Shown here one piece after another: positions 8,954-16,940 of a stretch of DNA of 64,000 nt. The notes beneath the pieces are model-generated. The model did no database searches. It had not been told where the DNA came from and saw nothing but the letters and a program-made list of their open reading frames with translations. Each line of letters opens with the position of its first letter. Positions within the stretch are counted from its first letter, which is position 1. A program made the translations under genes and the position numbers. This stretch comes from Paracidovorax valerianellae (GTDB taxonomy: Bacteria; Pseudomonadota; Gammaproteobacteria; Burkholderiales; Burkholderiaceae_C), in NCBI RefSeq assembly GCF_900102625.1, contig NZ_FMZC01000010.1:1-64000 (forward strand), given 5' to 3'.

Positions 8954-9541
8954 GGCGGTAGAGGGGGATCGAATGGCGAATTGGGGAGGTAGACGCTGAA
9001 TGGATTTTATGGATGCCAGTGGCGCGCCCGTTTGACGGCTTATCCAGAGGCAAACAATGCCTGTGGCCACGGCTGCATGCGCCCTGCTCGGCTACGGATA
9101 GCGGTAGCCCTAGCTTGGTAGGCCGCTGCTCGCTTCAGGCCGTAGTTCGAAAAGCGGTGCCGGCGGCTGCCAGTGTTGCTGACGCCCAGGAAAGCTTCAA
9201 CGGTGCTGGGCGCTTTCCGTGGATCAGATGCTCATCTGGCGGACGTATTCAAGACGGGGATCGCCGCGCGCATACCGAAAACCGAACGGCGAACCACAAA
9301 CCCGTGGCGGGTTCGGCTTCGACGCAGGCCCGGATGTCCCGCAGCATCTGTACCACCGCATCCTGCTAACCAGGGCGCGCCTTGGTCTTGATGAAGAAGG
9401 CTTGCGGCCTCCGGCGCCCTGTTTCGCAGCACCTGCACACCCCGTGTGGTGCGCGGGCATGTTCGGCGGCGGGCGGGTTCTCTTGCGGGGGTGACAGCGG
9501 GATCATGGGTGCCTTTCTGCGTTCAGTGCGAAGGACAAGCG
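8954..9541. other. Intergenic stretch without an intact gene
   Basis: About 590 bases between the propeller gene and duplication copy 2. All open frames are short and lack family features or good starts. The only recognisable content is a relic resembling an antibiotic-biosynthesis-monooxygenase gene near 9224-9420. The stretch is probably degenerating sequence. Confidence 0.5.
9224..9420 (-). pseudogene. Possible relic of an antibiotic-biosynthesis-monooxygenase (YgiN-like) gene
   Basis: On the minus strand AFFIKTKARPG is followed by a stop, then the same frame continues as DAVVQMLRDIRACVEAEPAT and GLWFAVRF. This resembles the start of small ABM/quinol-monooxygenase proteins (beta strand, KxG, then an amphipathic helix). 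Homology is then lost; an adjacent frame reads RYARGDPRLEYVRQ to a stop. No intact version is present. The identification is tentative because only about 40 residues fit the family. Confidence 0.35.
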
Positions 9542-9542
9542 G

Positions 9543-10579
9543 GCAGTCTCTGGGCGGTTCGGCGCGGCCAGTGCTGCGGGCATCGGTAGGCGTTAGTCGC
9601 CGGTCACCAGTCGGCAGTCCGCATTCCAACAGGGCTCTAGCGGATTGCTATTATTTATATAGCTATACACCCTAGTGCTAATTGCGCTGGAGCCCAATTT
9701 CACTCAAAGTCGCCGTTCGCGTTCTTTCGCTCCGCGTCCCAGGCCTTGGCCCTTTCTTCCCCCGAACGAATGTGCGGCGCTCGCTTCCTCGCCGGCCTGC
9801 GATGCCGCATCGCCTGACTGTTCCCGGCCCCAGCGCCGACACCTGCCCGGTATCACCGCTTCTGGCACAGCGCCTCTCCCTGGCTCACCGCCCCTTCACG
9901 CGCCAGCCACGCCGCTGCCTCCTTCGCCCCCAGGCAGTTCGCCCAGGCCAGCATGGAGATGGTTTTGTGGTCCACGCGGTGCACGTCCAGCTTTTTCTTC
10001 GCATTCATCACCTGCAGCATTTCCACGCTGTTGGACACCAGGGCGCGGATGAACGCGGGCCGGCCGTCCTTGTTCGGGTCGTTCGGGTCGGCGCCGAAAT
10101 CCAGAAGCACTTTGACCACATCGACATGGCCGGCCTGGACGGCCATTTCCAGCGGGCTCAACAGGTTGCAGCCTTCGCACGCGGGGCGCACGTTGGCGTT
10201 GTTGTGCCGGGTGAGCATGGCCTTCAGCGTGCTGGGTTGCGGTGGGTAGTCTTCCAGCAGCACGGTCACGTACATGAGCAGCGGCGTGTCCTGCCGTTTG
10301 CCCGCGTACTCGGGGTAGGGGTAGTTGGCGTCCAGCGGCAGGCCCCGCTGCAGCAGCGCTTCAAAACCATCGGGGCAGCGCAGGGCATAGACGGCAAGGT
10401 TGGTTTCAGAAAACGCCTGGTTGTCGAACACGCCGCGCACCCTGGCGCCTTGCTCTACCAGCCGGTCGATCTCTTTCCAGTCCGCGAGCTCTGTGGGGCA
10501 GCGCTTCAACAGCTTGCCGAGCACCATGGTGATCTCGTCGCTGAAGCGGCGGGCCTGTTCGGGGCTGGACCGGGCATTG
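9543..10579. repeat. Copy 2 of the ~1.04 kb duplicated segment
   Basis: Partner of 6703-7745. It holds the 3' end of the intact ankyrin gene and its downstream flank with an extragenic repeat. Beyond 10579 the ankyrin gene continues, so this is the likely parent copy. Confidence 0.85.
9645..9694 (-). repeat. Dispersed ~50-bp extragenic repeat, copy b
   Basis: Almost identical to the copy at 6811-6860, with which it was duplicated. It lies about 160 bases downstream of the stop of the intact ankyrin gene. It shares CACCCTAGTG and GCGCTGGAG with the other copies. Confidence 0.75.
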
Positions 10580-11931
10580 GCCGCTGCGGCGTTCAAGAGC
10601 AAGGGGTATACGGTGGACGCGGCGGCGGGATTGGCGCGGGCTCTCGCCAGCCAGCCGCGTTGGGCCGGCTGGGCGCCGGCGTTCAGCATCAGCTGGATGC
10701 GTTCGGCGCTGGGGTTGTCGATCAGCGTGGTCATCACCCCTGAATGATTGGCGGCGCCGGGGCCGGCCTCGGCCAGCAGGAACGCAAAGGTCTCTGGCGG
10801 GATGGTGGGGGTGCTGTGCTGCAGGAGCTGGACCGCGATGGTTTCGCCAGAGGTGTCCGAAGTGCGGCGCAGCAAACCTTTTTGGCCCAGTGCTTTCAGC
10901 GCGAGGGTGCCAAGCTCGGGCGGCAGCAGGACCATTTCCTTGAGCAGGTAGACCAGCGGGGAGAGGTTGAGGGTGCTGTCCGCTGCATCGCCGAGGTGCG
11001 GCGCGATGTCGCGGATGAAGAGCGCGTAGTACTCGTTCTGGAACGGAATGGCCTCCTTGCCGGTGGCCCGGTTGTGGGCGAGCAGGCCCTGCGATGCGGT
11101 GACCCACGCCGCTTCTCCGGCCGCATTGCGGGGGATTTGCCCGGCATGCAGCAAGGCGGTGATTCTGTTGAGGGTGTCGCCGCGCGATGCGCCCAGGGCG
11201 GGGCTGAGGAAGGTGTCCTGGCTCATCAAGTCGTTCAGATGCTGCCCGCACACGAACCGCGTTTGCGCGGGGGCCTCCATCCGATGAAACCGGTTTTTTT
11301 CAGTGGCGGGCAGGGCGTCGAAGGCGGCCTGGTTCATGTCGGGCAGGCGCTGGCCTGCGCAGACGGGCAACGCGGGCACTTCCAGGCCGACGGCCGCTTT
11401 GGAAGGCGGCGGCGGTGGTAAGGGCGATGCGCCTTGGCGCGCCACGGGGAACAGGTCGGTCGCCGACACGGCGAACCCGCTGGCCTGGTAGACCAGGTAG
11501 CCGGTCACGGCTTTCTGGGGCACGGTGGATTTTTCGGTGGCGCTGCTGACGGCGTATTCATGCCCGACCGGGAGCTTGAGCAACACGCCGCCTTGCACGC
11601 CCAGCCCGCACACCGGCACCGAGCGGCCGATGGGGCCGATGAGCCTGCGCACCTCATGCGGCGGCACGACGGGGCTGTCGAACACTGCGGTGCTCCATTG
11701 GCCATTGGCGTCCTTCTGCCGCGTCTGCACACGGCCGTTGGCGCTTTCGACACGAACGATGGCGGGACCGTCGGCGGTGTCGGAGTAGTCGCCCAGCAGC
11801 ACCTCGGGGCAGTCCGCAGCGTTCGCCGCTGAGGTGAACAGCACTGCCAGCAAGACAGCGAGGACGGGAAGGGTGCGGAACAGCGGACGGATAAAGCTAC
11901 GGGTCGAGCGGCTGATCAAAGGACGGGTCAA
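9853..11931 (-). CDS. Exported ankyrin-repeat protein
   Basis: 692 residues. The N-terminus is basic, then a hydrophobic stretch (LPVLAVLLAVLF) ending SAANA-ADC, a signal-peptide pattern, so the protein is probably periplasmic or secreted. The middle has a proline-rich linker (SPLPPPPPSK) and no recognised domain. The C-terminal third carries ankyrin-like units, including LLSPLEMAVQAGHVDVVKVLLDF with GADPND. No ATG fits; TTG at 11931 is the only start before an upstream in-frame stop, and AAGG lies 6 bases before it. Ankyrin proteins bind other proteins; exported ones occur as partners or immunity factors of secreted enzymes, but nothing here proves that. The last 240 or so residues are duplicated at 7019-7745. 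Confidence 0.75.
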   Translation of the reverse strand: MTRPLISRSTRSFIRPLFRTLPVLAVLLAVLFTSAANAADCPEVLLGDYSDTADGPAIVRVESANGRVQTRQKDANGQWSTAVFDSPVVPPHEVRRLIGPIGRSVPVCGLGVQGGVLLKLPVGHEYAVSSATEKSTVPQKAVTGYLVYQASGFAVSATDLFPVARQGASPLPPPPPSKAAVGLEVPALPVCAGQRLPDMNQAAFDALPATEKNRFHRMEAPAQTRFVCGQHLNDLMSQDTFLSPALGASRGDTLNRITALLHAGQIPRNAAGEAAWVTASQGLLAHNRATGKEAIPFQNEYYALFIRDIAPHLGDAADSTLNLSPLVYLLKEMVLLPPELGTLALKALGQKGLLRRTSDTSGETIAVQLLQHSTPTIPPETFAFLLAEAGPGAANHSGVMTTLIDNPSAERIQLMLNAGAQPAQRGWLARARANPAAASTVYPLLLNAAAANARSSPEQARRFSDEITMVLGKLLKRCPTELADWKEIDRLVEQGARVRGVFDNQAFSETNLAVYALRCPDGFEALLQRGLPLDANYPYPEYAGKRQDTPLLMYVTVLLEDYPPQPSTLKAMLTRHNNANVRPACEGCNLLSPLEMAVQAGHVDVVKVLLDFGADPNDPNKDGRPAFIRALVSNSVEMLQVMNAKKKLDVHRVDHKTISMLAWANCLGAKEAAAWLAREGAVSQGEALCQKR

Positions 11932-12035
11932 TGGGGGCCTTGGAAGTCTTGGCGGCGGCTATGCCGGCGCGCAGCGGCGGGTGGGCTGGCGGCACCGACG
12001 TTAACAGGCCGCCGCGATGGTTCTCAGGCCCAGCG

Positions 12036-12632
12036 TCAGGCCGGCGGGTACAACCGCTCGAACAGGCCTTCGTAGCATTCCACCAAGCCGTTGTCATCCA
12101 CCGTGAGTTCGGCTTCGAAGCCGGCGAACAGGCCCAGGTCCACATAGCGCAGGCGCCGCGGCCCCAGCCGGTCGTATCGCTGGCGGGACCGCGTGACGGT
12201 CAGCGTGGGCGCGTCGATGAAGGCCGTGTCCAGCGTGAGGCTGGCCCCTGTGGCCTGCGGCGTGCGCAGGATCGCAAAGGTGTTGCAGAACGGGGTGGCG
12301 CAGAGGTCGGGCTCTTCGGCGCCGTCCAGGTCGGGACGGGGCACGCCGTCCACGGTCCAGCCGGGGCCGGCACGCTCCAGCGCCAGGCGGGCGTGGCCTT
12401 GCGCACTCCAGCATCGCACGTGGACGGATTGGGCGCGCCAATCCGGGGTAAGCCGCCAGCGATGTTCCAGTTGAAAACCGCCGTCTTCCAGGCAGAGCAC
12501 GGTGGACACCGCCGTGATGCTGTCTGGCGCGATGTGGAGCACCAGGCGCTCCAGGCCGTGAATATCGGTTCGGCGCCATAAGAGAACGGAGGCGCCAGAG
12601 GGTGCGGCAGGGGCAGAGGGTTTGGCGGACAT
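12036..12632 (-). CDS. Putative glycolipid-binding protein (DUF1089 family)
   Basis: 198 residues. The beginning (LLWRRTDIHGLERLVLHI), the central RSVHV-like strand region (RAQSVHVRCW), FCNTFAILR and the late RYVDLGLFAGFEAELTVDD segment followed by a YEGLFERLY end match the family annotated as putative glycolipid-binding proteins, which form a single beta-rich domain. Cellular function is not established for the family. There is no signal peptide. It stands alone on the minus strand between the ankyrin gene and a divergent acetyltransferase gene, about 100 bases upstream of the former. Confidence 0.65.
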   Translation of the reverse strand: MSAKPSAPAAPSGASVLLWRRTDIHGLERLVLHIAPDSITAVSTVLCLEDGGFQLEHRWRLTPDWRAQSVHVRCWSAQGHARLALERAGPGWTVDGVPRPDLDGAEEPDLCATPFCNTFAILRTPQATGASLTLDTAFIDAPTLTVTRSRQRYDRLGPRRLRYVDLGLFAGFEAELTVDDNGLVECYEGLFERLYPPA

Positions 12633-12816
12633 GTCGTTGAATCCTCAGGGCAGGGCAGGCCATCGTTTGAAGGGGGACGCTTTATCGGTTCCAGTAAGAT
12701 GGAATGAATTTCTACTTTATTGGAAACGGCGATGGCCTTGTCCAGAAGGCGGGAGGCCGGGCGACAGCGGTATCGCCGGAAATTTTGACCCATCACGACT
12801 CTGCGAGCTTCCACCC

Positions 12817-13362
12817 ATGACCCAGACCCTTGCCAAAGACCTCCGGCTGATCGACTGCACCGAAGAGGCCCATGCGGACGCCATTCTCTGCATCCTCAAC
12901 GACGCCATCGTCAATTCGACCGCGCTCTACGACTATGTGCCCCGGCCGCGCTCTGCGATGGCGACGTGGTTCGCCACCAAGCGGGCCAACGGTTTTCCGG
13001 TGGTGGGGGCTGTCGATGAACGGGGTGAGTTGCTGGGCTTTGCCTCTTGGGGCACGTTCAGGGCGTTTCCTGCGTACAAGTACACGGTCGAACACAGCGT
13101 GTATGTGCACAAGGACAGCCGGGGCCGGGGCCTCGGGGGCTTGCTACTGCGGGCGTTGGTGGAGCGGGCCAGGGCGGCGGGCGTTCACGCGATGGTGGGG
13201 TGCATCGATGCGACCAACGAGGGAAGCATTCGGCTGCACCGGCAGATGGGCTTCGTGCACACGGGCACCATGCCGCAGGTAGGTTTCAAGTTCGGGCGCT
13301 GGCTGGATGCGGCTTTCTACCAGCTCACGCTGGAGACGCCGCACGAGCCGGTGGACGGCTAG
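12817..13362 (+). CDS. GNAT-family N-acetyltransferase, phosphinothricin-acetyltransferase-like
   Basis: 181 residues from ATG 12817. It has the GNAT fold in order: an N-terminal acidic segment with NDAIVNSTALYDY, the YTVEHSVYVHKDSRGRGLGG strand and acetyl-CoA loop (R/Q-x-x-G-x-G/A type), then GVHAMVGCIDATNEGSIRLH and LHRQMGF. The NSTALYDY and EHSVYV segments are typical of the PAT/YncA group, which acetylate small amines such as phosphinothricin or methionine sulfone/sulfoximine. The exact substrate is not readable. Upstream in-frame ATGs exist, but the family N-terminus fits 12817. Confidence 0.8.
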   Translation: MTQTLAKDLRLIDCTEEAHADAILCILNDAIVNSTALYDYVPRPRSAMATWFATKRANGFPVVGAVDERGELLGFASWGTFRAFPAYKYTVEHSVYVHKDSRGRGLGGLLLRALVERARAAGVHAMVGCIDATNEGSIRLHRQMGFVHTGTMPQVGFKFGRWLDAAFYQLTLETPHEPVDG

Positions 13363-13398
13363 GCGGGCCATTGGCGGGCGGTGTGCTGGCAATGATCT

Positions 13399-14325
13399 TC
13401 AGGAAGAGCCTTTGGCGCGCGCTGGTTCGCAGGCGGGGTACTGCCGCAGCCGTTCGATGAGCCATCGCCCCGCCGGCCCGGGCAGCGCATCGCGGCGATA
13501 AACGGCTTTCATCTCCAGCATCGGGTCGCCGACGACGCCGGTGTCCACCTCGATGCGCACCAGGCGCCCATCGCGCAGGTCGTCTTCCACCATGGGCAGC
13601 GGCATGTGCCCCCAGCCCAGGCCCGCGCGCAAAAAGGCGTGCTTGGCACCAATGTCCGCCAGGCGCCACACGGTGTCGCCCAGCACGCCGAAGTCGCGCC
13701 CGGCGGTGAGGGCGGAGCGGTCGGTCAGGATGAGCTGGACTTGGCCTTTCAGCTCCTGCGGGCCGAGCCGGCCCGTGTGCTGCGCCAGCGGCGAGCCCGG
13801 GGCGGCCACGGTGACCATGGGCACGGCCATGAGGCGCACCTGTTCGAACTCGGGCGGGACGATGGGCATGGAGCCCATCACGCCAACGCGGCAGCGGCCG
13901 TCGAGCACCCACTGGGCGGCGGCGCCCAGGGCCTCGACCTGCAACTGCAAGGCGGTGTTGGGGAAGGCGACCGCGAAGGCGGCGATGGCGTCGGTCAGCG
14001 CGGCCATGGGGAACATCACATCGATGACGACGGACAGCTCGGGTTCCAGGCCCGCCGCCATGGCGCGGGCCTCGGCCTTGAGGGTGTCGGCCGCGCGCAC
14101 GATGTCGCGGGCCCGGCTGGCAAGCGCCACCCCTTCGGGCGTGAGAACGGGCAGGCGCGCGGCCCGGGTGAAGAGCGTGACGCCGAGTTGCGCCTCCAGC
14201 CCCGCGATGGCCTGGCTGACGACCGACTGCGCCCGGCCAACGCGGCGCCCGGCGGCCGAGAAACTGCCGGCTTCCACCACGGCGACCAGGATGCGCAGGT
14301 GATCGAGCGAGACGCCATCGAGCAT
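13399..14325 (-). CDS. LysR-family transcriptional regulator
   Basis: 308 residues from ATG 14325; a GTG four codons upstream is less likely. The N-terminal winged helix (LDHLRILVAVVEAGSFSAAG, RAQSVVSQAIAGLEAQLGV, LFTR) is diagnostic, followed by the two-lobed effector domain. It is divergent from a pirin gene with 160 bases between the two starts, and a LysR-type T-N11-A box lies at 14340-14354. By the usual LysR pattern it probably represses itself and regulates the pirin gene in response to an unknown small molecule. Confidence 0.85.
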   Translation of the reverse strand: MLDGVSLDHLRILVAVVEAGSFSAAGRRVGRAQSVVSQAIAGLEAQLGVTLFTRAARLPVLTPEGVALASRARDIVRAADTLKAEARAMAAGLEPELSVVIDVMFPMAALTDAIAAFAVAFPNTALQLQVEALGAAAQWVLDGRCRVGVMGSMPIVPPEFEQVRLMAVPMVTVAAPGSPLAQHTGRLGPQELKGQVQLILTDRSALTAGRDFGVLGDTVWRLADIGAKHAFLRAGLGWGHMPLPMVEDDLRDGRLVRIEVDTGVVGDPMLEMKAVYRRDALPGPAGRWLIERLRQYPACEPARAKGSS

Positions 14326-14339
14326 GTTTAGTACCACCT

Positions 14340-14354
14340 ATCGTTTTTGTCGAT
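14340..14354. promoter_or_regulatory. LysR-type T-N11-A box
   Basis: ATCG-N7-CGAT, a perfect dyad containing T-N11-A, 15 bases before the LysR ATG. A second looser dyad, CCTAT...ATAGG, spans about 14337-14375. Location between the divergent LysR and pirin genes supports an autoregulatory operator. Confidence 0.5.
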
Positions 14355-14485
14355 GGATCATATCTAATAAAATAGGCTTCACCGATGGGTCAAGGCTCCC
14401 TACATTGGATGAACCGATCGCAGCGCAGTGCGCCGCGGTACCGCCGGAAGGGTTTCCGGCCTTCCATTTTTTTCAGGAGCGCCCC

Positions 14486-15358
14486 ATGTCCGCATTGCTT
14501 TCCCCCACGGCCCAGCGAACCATCGTGCAGCGCACCCGGGGCCGCGGCCACGGCCCCATCGTCCGGCTGATGAGCCCTGGCGACCTGGGCCAGGTGCTGA
14601 AGCCTTTCGTGTTCCTGGACCTGTTCGAGGGCGATGCGTCGTTTGCGGGCAGCATGCCAATCCATCCGCATTCGGGGCTGGCCACCGTCACGGTGGTGAC
14701 CGAGGGAGACCTGCGCTTCGACGACCCGGCCTCGGGCGAGGGCGAGCTGGGCTACGGCGGCGTGGAGTGGATGCGTGCCGGCGGCGGCGTGTGGCACGGC
14801 AAGGAGATGTCGGCCGGCACGTCGGCGCGGGTGGCGGGGTTTCAGCTGTGGCTGGCCTTGCCGCCCGAGCTGGAGAACGGCCCGGTCGATAGCCAGTACA
14901 TCGAGGCCCGCGCCATGCAGCAAAGCGGCCCGGTCACGGTGATCGTGGGCAACCATGTGGGCGCTGTCAGCCCGGTGCGCGCGCCGGCCGGCATCAACTA
15001 CCTGCTGGTGACGCTGCAGCCCGGCCAGGCCTGGACTTACGAGCCGCCCGAGGGGCACGAGGCCGCCTGGCTGGCGGTGAGCCACGGCCGGCTCGTGGGC
15101 GCTAACGCGGTGAGCGCGGGCGAAATGGCGGTGTTCGGGCCGACGGGCTCCATCGCCCTGCAGGCGTCGCCGGACCGCAGTGCGGTGTTCGTGCTCGGCT
15201 CTGCCAAGCCGCACCCGCACGACTTGGTGACCGGCATATATTCGGTGCACACCAGCCGGCAGGCGCTGGCGCAGGGCGAAGCGGGCATTCAGGCCCTGGC
15301 GCAGCGCATGCAGGCCCGGCCCGCGGCGCAGGGCCGCACGGCGGTGTTCAGCGGCTGA
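14486..15358 (+). CDS. Pirin family protein
   Basis: 290 residues. Start ATG 14486 is chosen because CAGGAGC lies 6 bases ahead and the family N-terminus begins here (TIVQRTRGRGHGPIVRLMSP). Pirins are bicupin metal proteins; the conserved N-terminal pattern is present: FLDLFEGD, MPIHPHSGLATVTVVTEGDL with the metal-binding histidines, and MRAGGGVWHGKEM. The second cupin is at about 160-270. Some pirins have quercetinase activity and others act as redox-linked cofactors; which applies here is unknown. It is divergent from and probably controlled by the LysR gene. Confidence 0.85.
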   Translation: MSALLSPTAQRTIVQRTRGRGHGPIVRLMSPGDLGQVLKPFVFLDLFEGDASFAGSMPIHPHSGLATVTVVTEGDLRFDDPASGEGELGYGGVEWMRAGGGVWHGKEMSAGTSARVAGFQLWLALPPELENGPVDSQYIEARAMQQSGPVTVIVGNHVGAVSPVRAPAGINYLLVTLQPGQAWTYEPPEGHEAAWLAVSHGRLVGANAVSAGEMAVFGPTGSIALQASPDRSAVFVLGSAKPHPHDLVTGIYSVHTSRQALAQGEAGIQALAQRMQARPAAQGRTAVFSG

Positions 15359-15382
15359 AAGCGTTCAGCTTGCTGATCCTGC

Positions 15383-16099
15383 TCAGCCCGCGCCGCCCAC
15401 GCGCTGCAGGGCTTCGAGGCTCAGCAGTTCGATGCGGCGGTAGTGCAGGCCGATCAGGCCTTCCTGCGCGAGCGCGTTGAGTTCTTTCGAGAGCGTCTGC
15501 CGCGTCACGCCCAGCATCATGGCGAGCGCCTCTTGCGGCACGACCACGCTGGGCCGCAGCGTGGCCGATTGGGTGGCGTCGCCGCGCGCCAGGGCCAGCA
15601 GCCGGTGCACCACCCGCACGCGCAGGCCGCGCAGGGTGGCGTCTTCCATCATGCTGTACAGCCCGCGCACGCGCGATGCGAGCAAGGTGGCCATGGCGTT
15701 GGCGAACACGGGGTCGCCCATCTGCGCGGCGAAGGCGGCGGGCGGCACCACGAGCAGGTCCACCCCGGTGAGCGCCGTGGCGTCGTGGGTGCGCGGCGAG
15801 CCGTCGATGAGGGTGATCTCCCCGAACCAGTTGCCCGGCTCCAGCAGCACGAGGATCGCCTCGCGACCATCGTCGCGCAGGGTGGAAATCTTGAGCGTGC
15901 CGGCCAGCAGGCCATAGAACCCGCTGCCCGCCGCACCCACCGGATCGCCCTGCCGAAAGGGCATGGCCCCGCGTTGCAGGTGCACCAGTTCCGCCGCGCC
16001 CAGCAGGGCGTCGCGTTGCGCGGCCGGCAGCGCAGCGAACCAGGGATTGCGCTCCATGGTGCGGCGGTGGGCCGGCGAAAGCGGGGGTTTCAGGGGCAT
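15383..16099 (-). CDS. Crp/Fnr-family transcriptional regulator
   Basis: 238 residues from ATG 16099 (an upstream TTG frame is ignored). A cyclic-nucleotide-like jelly roll occupies about 20-140 (GFYGLLAGTLKIS, EPGNWFGEITLIDGSPRTHDATA), then a long helix and a Crp-type helix-turn-helix at about 185-225 (VPQEALAMMLGVTRQTLSKELNAL). No cysteine cluster for an iron-sulfur centre is visible, so it is not a classical Fnr. It is divergent from the HD-protein gene, with a perfect palindrome at 16137-16158 between them, suggesting joint control of itself and the operon 16211-18599. Confidence 0.85.
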   Translation of the reverse strand: MPLKPPLSPAHRRTMERNPWFAALPAAQRDALLGAAELVHLQRGAMPFRQGDPVGAAGSGFYGLLAGTLKISTLRDDGREAILVLLEPGNWFGEITLIDGSPRTHDATALTGVDLLVVPPAAFAAQMGDPVFANAMATLLASRVRGLYSMMEDATLRGLRVRVVHRLLALARGDATQSATLRPSVVVPQEALAMMLGVTRQTLSKELNALAQEGLIGLHYRRIELLSLEALQRVGGAG

Positions 16100-16136
16100 G
16101 GATGGGCGAGGCAGAGCCGGGTAAACCAAGGGGTCG

Positions 16137-16158
16137 AACTGTCAATTATTGGACAGTT
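16137..16158. promoter_or_regulatory. 22-bp palindrome between divergent Crp/Fnr and HD-protein genes
   Basis: AACTGTC-N8-GACAGTT, perfect 7-bp arms over 22 bases, a length usual for Crp-family operators. It lies 37 bases from the regulator's ATG and 52 from the HD-gene ATG, so one dimer could affect both promoters. The regulator and its ligand are inferred. Confidence 0.5.
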
Positions 16159-16210
16159 GGCGCGCCGGGGCCGGCCTACAGTGGCCCCGTTCCCCCACGG
16201 AGACAACGAT

Positions 16211-16837
16211 ATGCACGACAGCAAACGAGCGACCTTCGCGCGCATGCAGGACAGCACGCGCGAAGACTGGCAGACCATCGGCGGCGAATTCATGCAGTTC
16301 ACGCGCGGCCTGCCGGACCGGGTGGCGGCCCACCTGCGCATTCTGGAGGGCGATTACGGCGGCTTTCCGGTGGACCGCTACACCCATTCGCTGCAGACCG
16401 CCACCCGTGCGCTGCGCGACGGCCGCGACGAGGAATACGTGGTGTGCGCGCTGCTGCACGACATCGGCGACACGCTGGGGTCGTTCAACCACCCCGACAT
16501 CGCGGCGGCCATCCTGAAGCCGTTCGTGAGCGAGGCCAACCACTGGATGGTGCAGAACCACGGCATCTTCCAGGGCCACTATTTCTTTCACCACATCGGC
16601 CTGGACCGCAATCTGCGCGACAACTTCCGGGAGCACCCGCACTACCAGCAGACCGCTGATTTTTGCGAGCTGTACGACAACCCGGCGTTCGACCCGAAGG
16701 CGGAAACCCTGCCGCTCGATGCCTTCATGCCCATGCTGCAGCGCGTGCTGGGCCAGCCGCGACAGAGCCTCTACAAGGCGGCGCTGCAGCCGCAGTCGCA
16801 GCCGCAGCAGCAGCAGCAGCAGCCGGCCGCGGCCTGA
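16211..16837 (+). CDS. HD-domain protein resembling PhnZ/MIOX-type diiron oxygenases
   Basis: 208 residues. Metal-ligand candidates follow the order seen in HD-fold diiron oxygenases: H in RYTHSLQTAT, the HD pair in ALLHDIGDT, H in VQNHGIF, H in FQGHYFFHH and D in ELYDNPAFD. Proteins of this predicted-phosphohydrolase group include PhnZ, which oxidises a C-P compound with O2, so hydrolase or oxygenase activity are both possible. The last 16 residues are a low-complexity glutamine run (QPQSQPQQQQQQPAAA), unlike the rest. It is first in a likely operon with a class II aldolase and a BASS transporter, suggesting catabolism of an imported organic acid or similar compound. Confidence 0.75.
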   Translation: MHDSKRATFARMQDSTREDWQTIGGEFMQFTRGLPDRVAAHLRILEGDYGGFPVDRYTHSLQTATRALRDGRDEEYVVCALLHDIGDTLGSFNHPDIAAAILKPFVSEANHWMVQNHGIFQGHYFFHHIGLDRNLRDNFREHPHYQQTADFCELYDNPAFDPKAETLPLDAFMPMLQRVLGQPRQSLYKAALQPQSQPQQQQQQPAAA

Positions 16838-16940
16838 TGGCGCGGCGCGCGGCGCCGTGTCGCCGTATCGCCGTGTCGCCTTTTCTACGCATGGCGTTCC
16901 ATGCCCATGCAAACACCCATGCCCCATCGAAAGAGCCTTC

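Noticed and set aside
6848-8992. Long plus-strand open frame opposite the propeller-like gene
   Set aside because: It arises from GC-rich third-position bias of the minus-strand gene, is His/Gln/Arg-rich without domains, and has no ribosome site.
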